Positions 60,555 to 64,000 of a DNA stretch of 64,000 nucleotides are shown here, piece after piece. Source of the stretch: Virgibacillus ndiopensis (GTDB lineage: Bacteria > Bacillota > Bacilli > Bacillales > Amphibacillaceae); assembly GCF_900187325.1 (NCBI RefSeq), contig NZ_FZMZ01000003.1:124001-188000 (forward strand). Reading direction: 5' to 3'. Position 1 is the stretch's first letter. Each line of letters opens with the position of its first letter. The notes beneath the pieces were generated by a model that saw only the letters and a program-made list of their open reading frames with translations, was not told the DNA's origin and ran no database searches. The translations under genes and the position numbers were made by a program.

Positions 60555-63500
60555 CTAATCTTCCAAACTGACCTTCAACACTTTCACCTTAACATCTCTC
60601 ATCTCAAACGTTTTAGAATTCTCACCATTTGTAACAACTAACGTTACTACTTTCTCTTTCAAAATATCTACCTGTTTTTTATTAAGCAGCAACGATCTCG
60701 GTTTCTTCTCATTGTAAATATTAATTACAACACGCACACCATCTTCGAGTGCTTCTAAATCCTTCGTATGAACCGTTGCTCTACCATTATTCTTCTTCGG
60801 TTCAACTTCAACTACTGGCTGCTCCTCTTCGGCTTTTCCTTCTGTAATACGTCCTTCTGGTCCATATTCAATTGGATTCGCTTCAGAACTGTTCAAACTT
60901 TCCACAAAGTCTACAGTGGCATCCAAATCGGATGGTCCCATTACAGGATTTTTACCCAGTTCCCCAATCGGTGCATATTTTTCACCAGTTGATGTACCCA
61001 TATAGTTATTCACCGTAAGTGTATATGTTTTATCCATATCAATTGGTGATCCATCCGGTAATGTCACGTCAACAACCTTACTTGTTTCCGGATCCCACTT
61101 ATAATGAAAACCACTAATACTGTAATCCGGTCCGTATATCGGGGATAGTTGTGCTTCGATTATCGGGTAAAGGTCTGCGCCTTTAATTTCAAACATCATT
61201 AATGTATTTCCAAAAGGCTGAATGTTATATAAGTCGCCCCATGTTACTTCTCCAGCAAGTAAGTCGTCTCGAATTCCGCCACCGTTCATCATTGCGAAAT
61301 CACTATCCATAGCATACTTCATGCCATCTGCAAGTAAATTGCCAAGTCCATGGTCACCATCGTTTGAATAATCACCAGTTAAATCTGTAGCATTGTAGCC
61401 TATAACTTCATTCATGATTGGTGCAATTTGTTCAGCATATTTATCTAAAATAGCAGTTACCGCTGGATCTGGAGTGACCTGCGCTTGATCAACAAACACG
61501 ACCTCAGCTTCTTTTTTCACAATATCTCCATTTGTACGATCAATTTCTAAATCAATATCCGCGAATGCCTTTCCATATTCGGTGGCCTGGACGATTAGCT
61601 TATTGTCAACGATTCCATCATTAACCACATGATTATGGGCAGAAAGGATGACATCTACTTCATCGTCAACTTCATTTGCCAAGTTAGCTACTTCCCCTGT
61701 TACAGTACCTGCATCCTGTTCGCCTGGAATATGAGACAATAGTACAATCGCTTCAACACCTTGTGACTTAAGCTCTGCAACAGATTCATTAACCGCATCA
61801 GCAGCATTCGTGAACTCAATATCTTGAATTCCAGCAGGCATAACCATTCCAGCGGCTTCTTGTGTAATAACACCAACAAAGCCAATATCCACACCATCTA
61901 CTTCTTCTACATAATATGGAGGCAAGAACGTGTCACCTGTGTCTTTATATACACAATTTGCACATAACACCGGGAAATCCATTCCGTCATAGCCATCAGT
62001 TCCTAAGCCCTCTGGATGTTCTCCACCGTTTATCATGCGTAACAATTCATCCGTACCTTCATCAAATTCATGATTTCCTACAGTACCAACATCAAAACCA
62101 ATCTCTTCCATGATTTCAACAGTTGGTTCGTCTTGTAGTAATCCTGACACAGGCGAACTTCCACCTATCATGTCACCAGCATTCACAATTAATGTGTTTG
62201 GATTTGTTTGCTCACGCGCTTCAATTGCACCGGCAACATAATCCATTTTTCCATACGTACTCGACGTACCATCACCATCGGGATCAAGCTCGTATTGTTG
62301 GTCGATTTTTCCATGTAAATCGTTCATGCTTAATAGTTGGACTTGCAAGTTACCCTTATCTGAATCACCATCATTACCAACATAAGTATAACCATAATCT
62401 TGCGCTGTTTGTTCATCCCAGAAAAATGCTCTTTTCTCTACTGGCACGTCAGCCCAATCATCTGGCAATACATATTTCATCGTATCGGAATTTCCTACAT
62501 ATTTTGAAAATCCTTTTTGGTCATCGTTTGCCCGAAATTCAAATGGAAGCTCGCGTAACGGATTTTCCGGATTCCAAATTCCAAGTCCTGCATCCTTCGC
62601 TCGTTTTACCGCGTCCTGATAAGTCGGATAAACTTCTTCATCGAACGGCGCAATAAAATAAGTTACGGCAAGCCCTTGCCTAACCATTTCAAGGTTTACG
62701 TTTAACCCATCATCTTTACGAATAACTTCAGCTAGAAGTCTGCCATAATCATCCGTAGGTTCTTCACCAATTTTCACCAAAACTTCATCCCCTGGTTGAA
62801 GAAGCTCATTCATATATGCCTTCGCTTCTTCGCCAAAAGCCTTTTGGTTCGCGTTTATTTCATCTCTTGCCGGATCATCATTGTGTGCTGTATATGTTTC
62901 AGCAGTATCCATATTTAGAAAACGTACCTTCGTACCACCAAGAACCGGGGTTTCTAAATGAATCGTATCTCCGTCTGTTACACTTTTAACAGTAGATTCA
63001 TAGACACCAGCAGCAGATGGTGGTTCTGGCTGTTCTTCAGCTAATTGAATGTCGGCTTGTTCTGTTGGGATTAGCTGATATGAATTATACTGACTAACAA
63101 TAGCCGTAACATCATACCATTTATCTGGTTCAATCAACGAAATATCAAGCGCATTTTCCATGACTCGTAATGTTGTGCCATTATAGTCTGAATCAATTAA
63201 CGAAACGTTATACCCACCACCAGAAGGGCTTCCGGGGATATCGTTGACAAAACCATTAACCTGTACCAATTCACCTTCATATGACTCCGCAACGGCAGGG
63301 TCTTGAAGGTCTTGAAGCGAAATCGTTTGTACTTCAGGTAATGCTTGACCTTCCTCTACTATCTCAATTGAAGACGGAACAATTTCCTTTAAACCATTAT
63401 AGGAATCTAGTTCACCTGATACCCTTACCTTATCCCCTTTTTCAAGATCAGGTAACTCGCCTTGTTCAAATGCAAAAAGATTAATGCCGCCTGTCTCGTC

Positions 63501-64000
63501 TTGTATGTATGTCGTGAATTGCGCTCCATTACTAATTGCATTGTTATTTACAGTAACAATCCCTTCAACAGTTACAGCTGTACCATCACTTAAATCACGA
63601 GCATCACCGATTACATATTCTTCACCTGGATCACCTGGTTCATCTGGTGGATCCTCACCACCTGCACCTTCCATCGTATGGCTTCCAAGATACGCGAATG
63701 TGTCTTTTACATAATTAACCCATTCAGTATCATCATAGATCCCACTAGCGCCTGTAACAGATGCATCTCTTACTAATGTAATGTCTTTAGCGAAATCACC
63801 ATCCGTACCAATTACACCTAATACATCAATCGCACTATCATTCTTTTTTAAGACTACTACATCATCACCATTAAAATTAGCTATAGCAGAGTTTTCTAAA
63901 TCAGCAGTAGACAATATTTCTGTGCTAGCACTTTTATGAGCAATAACATATAAATCGTTATGCTCTAATGTCCCTGATAGTGTTACCGATTGACTCGATT
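60555..64000 (-). CDS. Secreted YhcR-type nuclease/5'-nucleotidase, N-terminus beyond window
   Basis: The frame stays open to the right edge, giving at least 1148 residues, so a TTG at 63914 is not a true start. From the visible end the order is as follows. A lamin-tail-like region (NFNGDDVVVLKKND) is followed by two OB-fold domains (TVEGIVTV, GELVQVNGFV). A thermonuclease domain follows (VTDGDTIHLE, then PTDDYGRLLAEV), then a metallophosphatase/5'-nucleotidase (MNDLHGK, NAGDMIGG, VGNHEFDEG, SHIPG, SAHNH, NGGGIRDD). A 75-residue tail ends the protein. This is the B. subtilis YhcR plan. There is no LPxTG sorting signal at the C-terminus, unlike YhcR. Confidence 0.88.
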   Translation of the reverse strand, partial: SSQSVTLSGTLEHNDLYVIAHKSASTEILSTADLENSAIANFNGDDVVVLKKNDSAIDVLGVIGTDGDFAKDITLVRDASVTGASGIYDDTEWVNYVKDTFAYLGSHTMEGAGGEDPPDEPGDPGEEYVIGDARDLSDGTAVTVEGIVTVNNNAISNGAQFTTYIQDETGGINLFAFEQGELPDLEKGDKVRVSGELDSYNGLKEIVPSSIEIVEEGQALPEVQTISLQDLQDPAVAESYEGELVQVNGFVNDIPGSPSGGGYNVSLIDSDYNGTTLRVMENALDISLIEPDKWYDVTAIVSQYNSYQLIPTEQADIQLAEEQPEPPSAAGVYESTVKSVTDGDTIHLETPVLGGTKVRFLNMDTAETYTAHNDDPARDEINANQKAFGEEAKAYMNELLQPGDEVLVKIGEEPTDDYGRLLAEVIRKDDGLNVNLEMVRQGLAVTYFIAPFDEEVYPTYQDAVKRAKDAGLGIWNPENPLRELPFEFRANDDQKGFSKYVGNSDTMKYVLPDDWADVPVEKRAFFWDEQTAQDYGYTYVGNDGDSDKGNLQVQLLSMNDLHGKIDQQYELDPDGDGTSSTYGKMDYVAGAIEAREQTNPNTLIVNAGDMIGGSSPVSGLLQDEPTVEIMEEIGFDVGTVGNHEFDEGTDELLRMINGGEHPEGLGTDGYDGMDFPVLCANCVYKDTGDTFLPPYYVEEVDGVDIGFVGVITQEAAGMVMPAGIQDIEFTNAADAVNESVAELKSQGVEAIVLLSHIPGEQDAGTVTGEVANLANEVDDEVDVILSAHNHVVNDGIVDNKLIVQATEYGKAFADIDLEIDRTNGDIVKKEAEVVFVDQAQVTPDPAVTAILDKYAEQIAPIMNEVIGYNATDLTGDYSNDGDHGLGNLLADGMKYAMDSDFAMMNGGGIRDDLLAGEVTWGDLYNIQPFGNTLMMFEIKGADLYPIIEAQLSPIYGPDYSISGFHYKWDPETSKVVDVTLPDGSPIDMDKTYTLTVNNYMGTSTGEKYAPIGELGKNPVMGPSDLDATVDFVESLNSSEANPIEYGPEGRITEGKAEEEQPVVEVEPKKNNGRATVHTKDLEALEDGVRVVINIYNEKKPRSLLLNKKQVDILKEKVVTLVVTNGENSKTFEMRDVKVKVLKVSLED

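Overview
The window looks like chromosome of a low-GC, spore-forming member of the Bacillaceae, probably a Virgibacillus/Oceanobacillus/Lentibacillus-type organism. The evidence is strong AGGAGG ribosome sites, T-box and TPP riboswitches, a CcpA cre site and a perfect 7-1-7 Fur box. Gene sets typical of Bacillus relatives are also present: fruRKA, trpEGDCFBA, ykoFEDC, lipM-lipA, a ytr-like operon, ltaS, a CotF-type coat protein, yfhD, yueI and a YhcR-type nuclease. No phage, transposase, CRISPR array or rRNA was seen. The genus is an inference; no 16S or marker search was possible. LAYOUT. 1-5.4 kb: a START-like protein cut by the window edge, an HD hydrolase, the fructose operon fruR-fruK-fruA behind a promoter holding a consensus cre site, and a DUF2269 membrane protein. 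5.5-8.8 kb: an ABC-F ribosome-protection-type ATPase behind an attenuator-like leader, guanine deaminase, and a nitroreductase under a Fur box. 8.8-16 kb: the complete tryptophan operon behind two tandem tRNA-Trp T-boxes. A 27-bp palindromic repeat lies in frame inside trpC. 16-18.4 kb: a TetR regulator with four matching operators and two related small proteins, then an AraC/GyrI-type regulator. 18.6-26 kb: an AIM24-family protein, tRNA-Thr and tRNA-Ser, a TPP riboswitch with the ykoFEDC thiamine-precursor ECF transporter, then a second TPP riboswitch with no thiamine gene after it and lipM-lipA. 26-33.4 kb: thioredoxin-like, GNAT and SDR proteins, then a six-gene ytr-like ABC operon with three identical GntR-type palindromes at its promoter. 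33.5-36.7 kb: a 20-bp minisatellite enclosed by a perfect 14-bp inverted repeat, selD-selU for selenouridine in tRNA, and a frameshifted haem-copper-oxidase-like membrane gene. 36.8-45.2 kb: VOC, MBL-fold, GH3 and lipoprotein hydrolase genes, a spore coat protein and ltaS. 45.2-52.8 kb: a dispersed repeat, a 54-aa double-CxxC protein, aconitase, a MetX-like hydrolase with a divergent LysR regulator, and YitT, YfhD, YhhN and YueI proteins. 53-64 kb: a zinc-ribbon protein, a PfpI/DJ-1 protein, acetoacetyl-CoA synthetase, a LysR/YeiH divergent pair, an RNase H-like protein, MFS remnants, a DMT exporter, and a large secreted nuclease/nucleotidase that runs off the right edge. HOW IT FITS TOGETHER. 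Several transcripts are controlled in the leader RNA: serial T-boxes for trp, TPP for yko, and an attenuator for the ABC-F gene. Others have DNA operators that can be read directly: cre, Fur, TetR-type and GntR-type. The least explained layer is the repeats. Five intergenic copies and one in-gene copy share a palindrome, four intergenic arrays have periods close to 20 bp, and a roughly 240-bp dispersed element occurs twice.
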